Of a DNA stretch of 64,000 nt, positions 17,676 through 27,202 are shown in pieces. The DNA lies in contig CAZNFR010000009.1 in NCBI GenBank assembly GCA_964572225.1, forward strand, positions 4,017-68,016. Reading direction: 5' to 3'. This stretch comes from CAZNFR01 sp964572225 (GTDB lineage Bacteria; Bacteroidota; Bacteroidia; Bacteroidales; GCA-2748055). The notes under the pieces are model-generated. The model made no database searches. It was not told where the DNA came from and saw only the letters and a list, made by a program, of their open reading frames with translations. The position numbers were made by a program, and so were the translations under genes. Positions within the stretch are counted from its first letter, which is position 1. Each line of letters opens with the position of its first letter.

Positions 17676-18971
17676 TTATTTATACCGGTCTTTCCACAGG
17701 GCTGAAAGACGTTTTAAAATCTCATTTTCCCGGGTATTATCCCCGGCCGAATAGAAATCCTTGTCCTGCAGACTTTCCGGAAAATAATTATCGTCTACAA
17801 AATGCTGATCGTAGTTATGGGCATATTTGTATTCTTTTCCGTATCCCAGCTCCTTCATTAGCCTGGTTGGAGCATTCCGGAGATCTAAAGGTACGGCTAA
17901 GTTTCCTGTTTTCCTCACAATTTCCTGGGCTTTATTGATGGCCATATAGGCCGAATTGCTTTTCGGGGAAGAAGCCAGGTAAATAGTTACTTCTGAAAGG
18001 ATTATCCTGGATTCCGGCCATCCGATCTTATTTACCGCATCAAACCCCTGGTTGGCAATAAGCAGGGCATTCGGATTTGCAAGTCCGATATCCTCAGCTG
18101 CCAGAATGAGCAACCTCCGGGCTATGAATTTAACATCCTCCCCGCCTTCGATCATCCTGGCCAGCCAATAAACCGAGGCATCCGGATCACTTCCACGAAC
18201 CGATTTGATAAAGGCGGAAATGATATCGTAATGCATTTCCCCGTTCTTATCATAAATTGCCAGGTTTTCCTGAATGATCTTTTTAACCTTTTCATTGGTA
18301 ATGGAGATCTTTTCCTCCTTATTTTCAGACATTTCCGAATTGATCACCAGTTCCAGAGCATTGAGGAGTTTTCTGGCATCTCCTCCCGAATACTGAAAGA
18401 GAGCTTCCTTTTCCCTGATCTCCACCTTTAGAGTCTTTAGAAAGCTGTCCTCCTTTAACGCCCTCTCGAGAAGTAAATCCAGTTCCTTCACTCCCAGACT
18501 CTCCAGCACATACACCTGCGACCGGGAAAGCAGAGGGCTGATCACCTCAAACGAAGGATTCTCGGTGGTGGCCCCGATAAGGATCACTATACCCTGTTCA
18601 ACCGCACCCAATAAAGAATCCTGCTGAGATTTACTAAATCTGTGAATCTCGTCTATAAAGAGAACAGGGGAGGGCTTGGAGAAGAATTGCTGATTCCGCG
18701 CCTTTTCAATGGTTTCCCTTACATCCTTCACCCCGGAGTTAATCGCCGATAAACTGTAAAAAGGACGCTCGAGACGATTAGCCACAATCCTGGCAAGAGT
18801 GGTTTTTCCTACACCGGGAGGACCCCAGAGAATAAAGGAGCTAAGATTGCCCGATTCAATCATTTTCCGGATGATCCCATCCCTGCCCGTAAGCTTTTCC
18901 TGTCCCAGATACCCTTCCAGGTCCGAGGGCCTTAACCGTTCCGCAAGTGGCCTGTTTGAAACCATATCCAA
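17676..18971 (-). CDS. rarA: Replication-associated recombination protein A (AAA+ ATPase)
   Basis: A 431-aa RarA/MgsA. The N-terminus has NRPLAERLRPSDLEGYLGQE, Walker A GPPGVGKTT (50-58), Walker B LFIDEIHRF (near 106), sensor 1 GATTENPSFE, and the C-terminal MgsA domain with DPDASVYWLARMIEGGED and EDIGLANP. RarA acts as a tetramer at stalled replication forks and single-stranded gaps. Its frame ends AGDNTRENEILKRLSALWKDRYK-like, slightly longer than E. coli RarA. It leads the unit with kdsA. Confidence 0.95.
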   Translation of the reverse strand: MDMVSNRPLAERLRPSDLEGYLGQEKLTGRDGIIRKMIESGNLSSFILWGPPGVGKTTLARIVANRLERPFYSLSAINSGVKDVRETIEKARNQQFFSKPSPVLFIDEIHRFSKSQQDSLLGAVEQGIVILIGATTENPSFEVISPLLSRSQVYVLESLGVKELDLLLERALKEDSFLKTLKVEIREKEALFQYSGGDARKLLNALELVINSEMSENKEEKISITNEKVKKIIQENLAIYDKNGEMHYDIISAFIKSVRGSDPDASVYWLARMIEGGEDVKFIARRLLILAAEDIGLANPNALLIANQGFDAVNKIGWPESRIILSEVTIYLASSPKSNSAYMAINKAQEIVRKTGNLAVPLDLRNAPTRLMKELGYGKEYKYAHNYDQHFVDDNYFPESLQDKDFYSAGDNTRENEILKRLSALWKDRYK

Positions 18972-19094
18972 TTTTTGAAGTATAAAGATAGTAATTATTG
19001 AAGGTAACCACAGATCCGTTTTTCGGTTCCGGGGCTTACCCTTGATTTTTATTGTTATGGTTAATAAATCCTAAATCATAAAATCCTGAAACGT

Positions 19095-20183
19095 ATGTTA
19101 AAAAAGAAAATTTCCCTGGTTTTTCTGAGCATTACCCTTGCTTTTACCGCAAGCTTGAAAGCTCAGATTGATGAAATTGATTTTATTAAAGGAGGGATAG
19201 AAGATGCAGAGAAACTCTTCGAAGGATATCTGACTCCTTTTGGAAATGCCTTTGGTGCCGATCTCAATGCAGGTTGGTACAATACCGCTAAACCCCACAA
19301 ACTGGGAGGATTCGATGTGACCATCACAGTAAATGCTGTCTGGGCACCTTCGGAAGATAAATTATTTGATCTGGCTAAACTAATGCTGGACGGAACCGTG
19401 ATCGGAGATCCGGAAAGTCCTACCATCATGGGTAAGCAGACCGACGAACGACCCAGAATATCCTATTCTGAATCCGTGGGTGGAAAAGGGGTTACAGTAG
19501 CGGAATATACCATGCCTAACGGGACCGGACTGAATCTGGTTCCACTGCCTATGGCTCAGGTCGGGATCGGACTTCCCTTCGGTACCGAAATTAACGGACG
19601 CTTTCTGCCCTCCCTTAGTTTCGGAGACTATGGGAATATCGGACTCTGGGGTGTGGGACTGAAACACAGTATTTTTCAACATATTCCGGTCCTGAAAAAA
19701 TTACCGGTCCTGGAAGGAAGCCTACAAGGCGGGTACACAAAAATGAATTCCTTTGCCAATGTTGAGTTTACTCCCGATGATATTGCAGTGGACCTTATCC
19801 AAAACGATAACCTCTGGCTTGATCAAAGATTAATCTTTGAAGTGGAAGCATGGACTGTCAACCTGGTCTTTTCTCAAACTCTTCCCGTCATTACCTTTTA
19901 CCAGGGAATCGGATACAGTAATTCTACCACCCAGATCGCACTTGAAGGAAACTATCCCATTAGCCGCCTTGAAACCGATACCGACAGTCCCTATTTTGGT
20001 GAAATTGTGGTTGACGAGCAGGATGTGTACGAAGATCCTTTCGACATTGAAATCCTGAACTCAAAAGACCTCAGGTTGAATGCCGGTTTCCGCATTAAAC
20101 TCGGGGTGATTACCCTGCATTTCGATTATACCAGAGCCAACTATAGTAGCGTTACCGGGGGGATTGGAGTAAGCTTCCGCTAA
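19095..20183 (+). CDS. DUF6588-like exported protein
   Basis: A 362-aa protein with signal peptide (ends SLKAQ) found mainly in Bacteroidota. The N-terminal AEKLFEGYLTPFGNAFGADL and GWYNTAKPHKLGGFDVT segments are characteristic. The C-terminal half alternates hydrophobic and polar residues and ends with an aromatic residue near the end (GGIGVSFR), like an outer-membrane beta-barrel. The function is not known. It is monocistronic with its own terminator at 20211. Confidence 0.75.
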   Translation: MLKKKISLVFLSITLAFTASLKAQIDEIDFIKGGIEDAEKLFEGYLTPFGNAFGADLNAGWYNTAKPHKLGGFDVTITVNAVWAPSEDKLFDLAKLMLDGTVIGDPESPTIMGKQTDERPRISYSESVGGKGVTVAEYTMPNGTGLNLVPLPMAQVGIGLPFGTEINGRFLPSLSFGDYGNIGLWGVGLKHSIFQHIPVLKKLPVLEGSLQGGYTKMNSFANVEFTPDDIAVDLIQNDNLWLDQRLIFEVEAWTVNLVFSQTLPVITFYQGIGYSNSTTQIALEGNYPISRLETDTDSPYFGEIVVDEQDVYEDPFDIEILNSKDLRLNAGFRIKLGVITLHFDYTRANYSSVTGGIGVSFR

Positions 20184-20210
20184 CCACACAATTAACTATG
20201 ACTAATGGAG

Positions 20211-20237
20211 AGCCGGAATTTTTTCCGGCTTTTTTTT
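20211..20237 (+). terminator. Terminator of the DUF6588-like gene
   Basis: An 8-bp perfect stem AGCCGGAA/TTCCGGCT with a TTTT loop followed by a run of T, 27 bp after the stop codon. Confidence 0.88.
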
Positions 20238-20274
20238 GAACTCTTTGTAACCAAATTGTTTTTATTAAAAAGCC

Positions 20275-20691
20275 ATGAAAGAAAACAAAACCCAAAAGAC
20301 TCAGGCAGAGCCCATCGATTTTATCAATAGTCTTGATAACGAAAAGCGAAAGAAGGACGCGCTCGAAGTTCTCAATATGATGCAGGAAATCTCCGGGGAA
20401 AAAGGAAATATGTGGGGAGAAAGCATCGTCGGGTTCGGAAAATATCACTATAAGTACGCAAGCGGCAGGGAAGGAGATTGGTTTATTGTCGGATTCTCAC
20501 CGAGAAAACAGAACATGACCGTTTACCTCAATTATTTTTTTGAGAAGAATGAGGATCTTATGAATAAACTTGGAAAATATAAGACCGGGAAAGCCTGCCT
20601 CTATGTGAAAGAACTGGAAGATGTGGATAAAGAGACTCTTTATGCCCTTATCAAAAAGGTTTACGAGGATAAAAAAAATGAGAATTCGTAA
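20275..20691 (+). CDS. DUF1801 domain protein
   Basis: A 138-aa soluble protein. It has DALEVLNMMQEISGE, MWGESIVGFGKYHY, FSPRKQNMTVYL and TGKACLYVKELEDV, the standard blocks of DUF1801 (YdhG/YdeI-like) proteins, which share a compact alpha/beta fold. No enzymatic role is established. It stands alone between a terminator and a convergent gene. Confidence 0.85.
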   Translation: MKENKTQKTQAEPIDFINSLDNEKRKKDALEVLNMMQEISGEKGNMWGESIVGFGKYHYKYASGREGDWFIVGFSPRKQNMTVYLNYFFEKNEDLMNKLGKYKTGKACLYVKELEDVDKETLYALIKKVYEDKKNENS

Positions 20692-20728
20692 ATAAGGGAT
20701 CTTAACCTTAGGGGTTTTCCAAAGGTTT

Positions 20729-21415
20729 CTAGCTTCTGACTATTTTGAAATTGAAATTAACGTCATGATATTTAGCGTATAAACGTGTCCAGATAGGCAG
20801 CAGCATTTCGGTTCCACGCGCAGTGGAGATATCACCGAGATCCAAAATATTCTTATCTTCCCAACCAAAAGAATGAAGGATGTGCATTACCTCCTTTTTG
20901 GCCTCTTCATGATCCCCGCTTATAAATACATTGTGATCTCCTTCCACCCTCGAAGGATCGACCATCAATCCGGCGTTCATGGTGTTCAGGGTCTTGACCA
21001 CCTTCAACTCCGGATATGCTCTTTGGATTAGTTCACCTAAAGAATCTGTATTTGAAACACTGAGGGTAGGTGGAAATCCGGAAGTAAAATCCAGGGGATT
21101 GGCCACATCCACAAGAATTCTGGAGTTGAGATGCTTATCTTCCACCTTGTTAAGGATCTCCAGAATGGCCAGTCCTTTTGTGCAGTTAAAGATAATACGG
21201 TTTTCTTTTATGGTATTGGGGATATCCGCAAGTTGTATTTCGGGATTTTCTTCCAGAAAAACTCTGACAGGTGGATTTCCATAACTGTCATTTTCGGTGC
21301 GTAGAAGAGTATCTTCAATGTTCCGGGTACCCATGGTTACCTCGTAACCCAGATCCGAAAGTTTCTTACTCAGCGTACGGCCTACGATACCCGTTCCAAG
21401 TATTCCGGTTTTCAT
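20729..21415 (-). CDS. NAD(P)-binding F420-reductase-like oxidoreductase
   Basis: Up to 231 aa (first Met at 21424, second Met at 21415; the second, MKTGILGTGIVG, places the Rossmann motif at the N-terminus as usual and is preferred). The dinucleotide motif GTGIVGRTLSKKL is followed by MGTRN, a typical NADP-phosphate-binding Arg. NCTKGLAILEIL, VDVANPLDF, AYPELKVVKTLNTMNAG and SGDHEEAKKEV match the F420-dependent NADP reductase/NADPH oxidoreductase family. In organisms without F420 these enzymes act on other substrates, and the substrate here is unknown. Confidence 0.82.
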   Translation of the reverse strand: MKTGILGTGIVGRTLSKKLSDLGYEVTMGTRNIEDTLLRTENDSYGNPPVRVFLEENPEIQLADIPNTIKENRIIFNCTKGLAILEILNKVEDKHLNSRILVDVANPLDFTSGFPPTLSVSNTDSLGELIQRAYPELKVVKTLNTMNAGLMVDPSRVEGDHNVFISGDHEEAKKEVMHILHSFGWEDKNILDLGDISTARGTEMLLPIWTRLYAKYHDVNFNFKIVRS

Positions 21416-21651
21416 AACAGGCAATTAATTTGGGTTTACGAAAATTCAATTCAACTCTTTTCGAGAAAAAAGAAATAAATCAACCACCAAAGTTATGGAA
21501 TTCATGATTGCCAGAGCTTTTCCTGTAAACAAAATACCGGGAAAATTGAGAAGCCTCTTTTGAGAGTTATAACGACAAGTGCGATAGGCTATTAGATCAC
21601 TATACTCCCAGTAAAAGATGCCTCAATTATGGATAAGAAATGGAGGCTCCA

Positions 21652-22131
21652 TTACCGGTTCAATAGCCAGCCCTTTGCAGCCCAAAGGAAATCATATATT
21701 ATCCAGATCAGGTAAGGCAGGAGAACAAAGGGTGATACCTTATCAATTTCCAGTAAAGTGATGAAAAGGAACACCAACAATAAGATATATGGAATAAGGG
21801 CTGTAAGGCTGGCCACAGGATTATGCAGCCCGAACAGCAAATAATTCCAGAATTCATTATAGGCAAGGATCAGGACCACCAGAATAACTACCATGCCTTT
21901 TGCGTGCCGGTTCGAATAATAAAAGGCGCGGTAAAGAATAATCGCATTGATTATGTAAAAAAGGACCCCAATGGTGATCCAGCCTCTGCGGGGAATCATG
22001 AACGCAGGATTTTTAATATGGGTAAACATCCCGCTCAGGTCCTTATTTACAATTAAAGCCCCCGAAAGGGCAAAGACCAGACATATAGTGAGACTATACA
22101 ACAGATACCGGTATGAGCGATTCAATGTCAT
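21652..22131 (-). CDS. TspO/MBR-like membrane protein
   Basis: A 159-aa protein with five membrane helices. PRRGWITIGVLFYIINAI, NEFWNYLLFGLHNPVAS and LLPYLIWIIYDFLWAAKGW line up with the TspO pattern (P-x-W near helix 2, N-x-x-W-x-x-L-F-F-G-L-x-N-P before helix 4, and LLPYLxW near the end). TspO proteins bind tetrapyrroles and sterol-like ligands. The match is by pattern and the sequence is divergent, so it may be a TspO-like relative rather than a true TspO. Confidence 0.68.
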   Translation of the reverse strand: MTLNRSYRYLLYSLTICLVFALSGALIVNKDLSGMFTHIKNPAFMIPRRGWITIGVLFYIINAIILYRAFYYSNRHAKGMVVILVVLILAYNEFWNYLLFGLHNPVASLTALIPYILLLVFLFITLLEIDKVSPFVLLPYLIWIIYDFLWAAKGWLLNR

Positions 22132-22292
22132 TCGTTAAAATTAGAAAAAACCGAAATTGATTGGGTGGGTATTTTTAGTTAGGGATGGTCAGGTATTGTC
22201 CGTTTGCTGGAATCCAAAAACCGGTCATGAATTAAATTTACCTTTTTTTTCGAATACTGGGGGATATTGCTGATCTTTTTTTTACCGGGTAG

Positions 22293-23894
22293 CTAAAATC
22301 CGCTTAATTCAAGATACACGGTGGGGATCAGTAAAAGAAAACCCAGAACGATCAGAATGATCATAAAGGGAGTGATCCATTTGACCCAGCGGTCGTAGGG
22401 TATTTTTGCAACACCCAGGACCCCGATAAGCACCCCGGAAGTGGGGGTGATCATATTGGTGAATCCGTCACCAAACTGAAAGGCCATAACGGTGGCCTGC
22501 CTGGAGACCCCAATCAGGTCAGAGAACTGGGACATCATGGGCATGGTAAGTGCAGCTTTTGCCGAACCTGATGGAATTACCACATTGATAAGGGTCTGAA
22601 AAACATACATCATCCCAACCGAGGCCAGTTTCCCGAAATCGCTCATCCCCTCCGAAATGTAATACAACAGGGTATCAATGATCTTACCATTTTCGAGTAC
22701 AAACAGAATACCACCGGCCAGACCTACAATCAGGGCCGCGGAAAGAATGTCCTTCACCCCCGTAAGAAAAAGGTCGGTGATCTGGTTGGCTCCTCTGCTT
22801 ATGGAAATTCCTGCAGCAATACCCATAACAAAGAATAAAGTGGCGATCTCCATGATGTACCATCCATAACCCATAACCCCGGTAATCAGAAACAAAATGG
22901 TGAAAAGCAAAATGTTCAGAATGAAAAAATGAACCGACTTCTTTAGCGCAAAATAGCCCGAAAGCAGAAAAAGTCCGGACAGTACCGGAAGGGCAGGAAG
23001 GACAAAACTGCTGTTTCCGATGCTCATTTCGGTCGAGGGATTTAATACCCCGGCAAGGATTAAGATAATGCTTAGGGTTCCCCAGGCCCACCAGGCAGCT
23101 TTTGGGGTATAGAATTTTATTTCCTCATTTCCTGAAGCTTTGCGGTCTCTCCAGTATTGATCAATAGCATAGACGGGCGATTTCTCGGGATTCCGGTAAA
23201 TCTTTCGGGCATACCGGAGCACCCAGGCAATACCCACAACGTTGATGACCAGCCAGCAAAACAACCTGTATTCAATTCCGGAGAAAAGTGGAATGCTGGA
23301 GAGTCCCTGGGCTATCCCTATGGTAAAGGGATTCAGAAGAGCTCCGGCAAAACCCAACCCTGCTCCGACAAAACACATGGAGACCCCTACAATGGAGTCG
23401 TACCCCATGGTAATGGAGAGAGGAACAAATATGATAATGAAAGCGATGGTTTCTTCACTCATTCCGAAGGTGGCGCCAAATAAACTGAATATCAGCATAA
23501 TAAGTGTGATGATTATGTTGTTTACCCCCAGGTAGCGTACCAGCCGGAAGCGCTCCAGCTTTTTGGTAAACCCCAAAAAGGAAAAGATTCCCACATCAAT
23601 GGCCTTACTTTCATTCATGATCCAGAAAGCTCCTCCGATGATCAGAATAAACACAATGATATCGGCCTTGTCCACAAAGCCTTCATAAAAGGAAGAAAAA
23701 ATCTCCCAGGTTTGAGGCTGATTCTCTACATAGCTGAAAGAGTCCTGTTTTATCACCTCCCTTTCAGTCCCGTTTACCACAATGGTTTCCCTTTCAAATT
23801 CACCTCCCGGGACGACCCAGGTTAACACTGCCGAAAAAACAACAATGGAAAAAACAATTACATAGGTGTGCGGAATTTTTTTGCCTTTAAACAT
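22293..23894 (-). CDS. YfcC/DcuC-family membrane transporter
   Basis: A 533-aa permease with about 12 membrane helices. It starts IPHTYVIVFSIVVFSAVLTW, and has WVVPGGEFER, the hairpin region GATFGMSEETIAF, VIPSGSAKAALTMP and DGFTNMITPTSGVLIGVLG, all typical of the YfcC family in the IT (ion transporter) superfamily, whose members carry dicarboxylates, amino acids or peptides. The substrate cannot be told from sequence. It is alone and divergent from the relA-type gene. Confidence 0.88.
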   Translation of the reverse strand: MFKGKKIPHTYVIVFSIVVFSAVLTWVVPGGEFERETIVVNGTEREVIKQDSFSYVENQPQTWEIFSSFYEGFVDKADIIVFILIIGGAFWIMNESKAIDVGIFSFLGFTKKLERFRLVRYLGVNNIIITLIMLIFSLFGATFGMSEETIAFIIIFVPLSITMGYDSIVGVSMCFVGAGLGFAGALLNPFTIGIAQGLSSIPLFSGIEYRLFCWLVINVVGIAWVLRYARKIYRNPEKSPVYAIDQYWRDRKASGNEEIKFYTPKAAWWAWGTLSIILILAGVLNPSTEMSIGNSSFVLPALPVLSGLFLLSGYFALKKSVHFFILNILLFTILFLITGVMGYGWYIMEIATLFFVMGIAAGISISRGANQITDLFLTGVKDILSAALIVGLAGGILFVLENGKIIDTLLYYISEGMSDFGKLASVGMMYVFQTLINVVIPSGSAKAALTMPMMSQFSDLIGVSRQATVMAFQFGDGFTNMITPTSGVLIGVLGVAKIPYDRWVKWITPFMIILIVLGFLLLIPTVYLELSGF

Positions 23895-24041
23895 GCCGGG
23901 GTGATTTTGATTTTAAAGAAAGCAGTCTAACTTGTATTTTTGGGAATTAAAGAAAAGAAAAATTTCAGAATGTAGGTACCCTCCCCGGGGTTTTTAATGA
24001 CATCAAAACCGGCTTAAGGGTATTGAAGGCTTTTATGGTAC

Positions 24042-26246
24042 ATGGAAAACAAAGACCCTATCCTTAATCGCAGTTCCCTGCTAACCCGTTACAGGAAACT
24101 GGTTAAATACGCAAGGGAAAACGGCAGCGAAAAGGATGTAGTCAATCTTAGGGCTGCCCTTAAATGGCTGGAGGAAAGTCATTTGAATGATCCTCTTTAC
24201 CATTGGTCATCCCCGGTGATACACAATGCCCTGGATATTGCGCTTATTCTTTCTGTGGAAATGGGACTGGGAACCGTGTCGGTTATCGCAGGACTCCTGT
24301 ATCAGGATGTACAGGAAAAACGGATCAGCCTGGACAGAATATCCGTGGAATACGGGGAGAAGGTTGCGGAAATCACGGGAGGTCTTGCAAGGATTACCGA
24401 GATTAAATCGGATAAGGTATCGAACCAGGCGGAGAATCTAAGAAACCTGATCCTGACCATGGCGAGGGATGTTCGTGTGATCCTGATTAAGATCGCCGAA
24501 AGACTTTTTGCCATGAGGAAGCTGGACGACCTGCCCGGAGAGCAAAAGATCGTGGTGGTATCCGACAGTAAGTACATTTACTCACCGATTGCCCATCGAC
24601 TGGGGCTTTACAATATCATGCTGGAGTTTGAAGATATTGCCCTTCGCTTCCTGGATCCTGAAAGCTATGCACACATTGAGAAAAAATTAAAAGCTACCCG
24701 CGCCAAAAGAAATCGCTTCATCCAGGAGTTTATCGGACCCGTAAACGAGATTCTGAAGAAGAACCGGATCAGTGCTGAGATTAAGGGTCGACCCAAAGCC
24801 ATCTCTTCGATCTGGAGAAAGATGAAAAGTCAGAATGTAGAATTTGATGAAGTTTACGACATCTTCGCTATCCGCATCATTATCGAAACCAAACCTTCCA
24901 GGGAGAAGGCCGATTGCTGGAGGGTTTACTCTCTCATCACCGACCTGTATAAACCGAATCCTGACAGGCTTAGGGACTGGATATCGGTTCCCAAGTCGAC
25001 CGGATATGAATCCTTGCACACCACCGTGGTTGTCCCGGGAGGTACCTGGGTTGAGGTTCAGATCCGGTCGCGCCGGATGGACGACATTGCCGAAAGGGGG
25101 TTTGCAGCACATTGGAAATACAAAGGGATCAAGGATGAGGCAGGCATAGACAAATGGCTTTCGAGGGTAAGGGATCTGCTGGATAATCCGGAAGGGGAGG
25201 GACATAATGTGCTGGATGATCTCCGTCTGAACCTGGAAAACAAGGAGATCTTCGTTTTTACCCCTCAGGGAGACCTGAAAAAGTTTCCCAACGGGGCGAC
25301 GGTTCTTGATTTCGCCTTCGATATTCACTCGGCCATCGGCTCCAGTTGTGTGGGTGCAAGAATTAACGGTAAGAACCGCCCGATCCGGTATACACTGAAA
25401 AACGGAGATAAAGTTGAAATTATCCGGTCCAAGCACAAAAAGGCCAATGAAGACTGGTTAAACTACGTAGTAACCTCCAAGGCGAAATCCAAGATAAAGC
25501 AGGCACTGAAGGAAGCCAGACTGAAGGAGGCCGAGAATGGCAGGGAGATGCTTAAAAGAAGGTTCAAGAACTGGAAGATTGAATACGCGGATCCCAACAT
25601 TCGCAAGTTGCTCGCACATTATAAGTACAATGATGCACTGGACCTGTATTACGATATCGCAACCGAAAAACTGGATCTTCTGGAGATCAAGGAAATAATA
25701 CTGTCACCGGAAAGTAAGACTGTTGCCGGTTCAACGGTTGAAAACCCTTCAGCCGAAACTGAAAAGGCCCTTGAGACAGCGCTTGAGCAGTCGCAGGATT
25801 ACCTGGTTATTGACGAGAAGCTGTCTGGGCTTGATTACCGGCTTGCGAATTGTTGCAATCCGATTTTTGGTGACAGGATATTCGGTTTTGTAACGGTTAA
25901 TTCGGGGATTTCCATACACCGGATGAATTGCCCTAATGCCCAGGAACTCCTTTCCAGATATGGTTACCGGGTGGTGAATGCCAGGTGGACGAAATCGGAG
26001 AAGGATCATCATTTTTTGGCGACTCTCAGGATAACCGGGATCGATGATATTGGAATTGTGAATACCATATCGGAGGTGGTTTCCCGTGACCTGAAAGTGA
26101 ACATGCGGTCGTTTCAGATGGAAACCAGTGAAGGTTTGTTTGAGGGGAACATTAAGGTTTTTGTGCGGGATACCGATCATTTAGAGATGTTGAAAAGACG
26201 GTTGCACAAACTGAAAGGGGTAAATTCGGTGCGAAGGATTGATTGA
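24042..26246 (+). CDS. relA: RelA-type (p)ppGpp synthetase with degenerate hydrolase site
   Basis: A 734-aa long RSH protein with the order HD, synthetase, TGS, zinc-finger/CC, ACT. The hydrolase site is lost: the usual HD-x-x-E-D reads Y87-Q88-D-V-Q91-E92, and the ADRLHNMR segment reads AERLFAMR with Asp and Asn replaced. The synthetase core is kept: GRPKAISSIWRKM, YDIFAIRII, PKSTGYESLHTTV and VEVQIRS with the catalytic Glu, and RLRDWIS in place of RFKDYIA. TGS is at about 400-460 and the ACT domain is the last 75 residues. It probably only makes the alarmone, as E. coli RelA does, which implies a separate hydrolase gene elsewhere. Confidence 0.9.
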   Translation: MENKDPILNRSSLLTRYRKLVKYARENGSEKDVVNLRAALKWLEESHLNDPLYHWSSPVIHNALDIALILSVEMGLGTVSVIAGLLYQDVQEKRISLDRISVEYGEKVAEITGGLARITEIKSDKVSNQAENLRNLILTMARDVRVILIKIAERLFAMRKLDDLPGEQKIVVVSDSKYIYSPIAHRLGLYNIMLEFEDIALRFLDPESYAHIEKKLKATRAKRNRFIQEFIGPVNEILKKNRISAEIKGRPKAISSIWRKMKSQNVEFDEVYDIFAIRIIIETKPSREKADCWRVYSLITDLYKPNPDRLRDWISVPKSTGYESLHTTVVVPGGTWVEVQIRSRRMDDIAERGFAAHWKYKGIKDEAGIDKWLSRVRDLLDNPEGEGHNVLDDLRLNLENKEIFVFTPQGDLKKFPNGATVLDFAFDIHSAIGSSCVGARINGKNRPIRYTLKNGDKVEIIRSKHKKANEDWLNYVVTSKAKSKIKQALKEARLKEAENGREMLKRRFKNWKIEYADPNIRKLLAHYKYNDALDLYYDIATEKLDLLEIKEIILSPESKTVAGSTVENPSAETEKALETALEQSQDYLVIDEKLSGLDYRLANCCNPIFGDRIFGFVTVNSGISIHRMNCPNAQELLSRYGYRVVNARWTKSEKDHHFLATLRITGIDDIGIVNTISEVVSRDLKVNMRSFQMETSEGLFEGNIKVFVRDTDHLEMLKRRLHKLKGVNSVRRID

Positions 26247-26357
26247 GTGAGGGCTCAACCCGGTTGTTTGTCGATAAATGTCTGCCAATGATCGAAGAAA
26301 TTTTCTTTTCATTGGATTTCACGGGAATTTTGAGGGAGTAATCAAACATTTAACGCC

Positions 26358-26459
26358 ATGGATTCCTCCTATTTTGTTTATCCTAACGAACTTGTTAACC
26401 CGGCGAAAAGTGTAGCCGAAGTTTTTAAAAAAGGGAGGCTTCAGGCTATTATTAACTAA
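26358..26459 (+). CDS. Possible 33-aa small protein
   Basis: An ATG frame reading MDSSYFVYPNELVNPAKSV and ending KKGRLQAIIN, 11 bp upstream of the lipoprotein gene. Its composition is protein-like (no A/T-run codons) and it could be a leader peptide or a remnant. There is no family match and no RBS evidence. Confidence 0.2.
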   Translation: MDSSYFVYPNELVNPAKSVAEVFKKGRLQAIIN

Positions 26460-26470
26460 ATTTTAATCTG

Positions 26471-27202
26471 ATGAAACGAAAAATTTTCATTTTCACTCTG
26501 CTTTTGATGGTGACGTTTGGGGGTTGCCTTGTAAAGAGCCTTCATCCTTTTTATAAAGAATCGGATGTGGAATTCAGGGAAGCCCTGATTGGAACCTGGA
26601 CCGATTCGGAAGGAAATACCTGGGAGTTCACCCAAGCTGAAGAACCCACTAGTTTTATGGGCGAGCCCAAAATGAAGGATGCTTACCGGGTAATTTTGAA
26701 AGACAGCGACTCCACGGAGCAGGATTCGTATTTTATCCTTACCCTCTTTCAGCTTAACTCCCTCTATTTTTTCAATTTTGAACCCATGAGGGAGGAAAAC
26801 ATCGGAGACAGTTTCGGGGCCCTTCATTTTGTGCCCGGGCATTCCGTGGCCAGAGTTCATTTTTTTGGGGACTGGAATGTGCTGTTTCATTGGTACGATG
26901 AAGACTGGCTCAACACCTTGTTCGAGGAAAACCGGGTTAAGATCTCTCATGAGATTATTGAACCCTTCGGCTATTCTGAAAAATCTTATATTTTAACCGC
27001 GTCCACCGAAGAATTGCAGAAGTTTCTCGTAAAATTCGGACCGGAGACAGATATTTTTTCGAAGATTAATTACGGCAGCATTCCCGTTGAAGAGGAACCT
27101 GCTGAAATTCAGAAAAGCATCGACTTTTTGCTCGAGGAAGTGGAGGACGCTTTTATGGGAATGACGCCGGTATTGGTTAATATGAGGAAAACGCATGAAT
27201 AG
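26471..27202 (+). CDS. Putative lipoprotein linked to a LytS/LytTR system
   Basis: A 243-aa protein with a lipoprotein signal (MKRKIFIFTLLLMVTFGGC, Cys19). The mature part has ALIGTWTDSEGNTWEF and a beta-rich body, and ends with a helix. I do not recognise the family. Its last 8 bp overlap the start of the histidine kinase gene and all three genes follow on, so it may be the signal-sensing or target lipoprotein of this two-component system. Confidence 0.7.
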   Translation: MKRKIFIFTLLLMVTFGGCLVKSLHPFYKESDVEFREALIGTWTDSEGNTWEFTQAEEPTSFMGEPKMKDAYRVILKDSDSTEQDSYFILTLFQLNSLYFFNFEPMREENIGDSFGALHFVPGHSVARVHFFGDWNVLFHWYDEDWLNTLFEENRVKISHEIIEPFGYSEKSYILTASTEELQKFLVKFGPETDIFSKINYGSIPVEEEPAEIQKSIDFLLEEVEDAFMGMTPVLVNMRKTHE

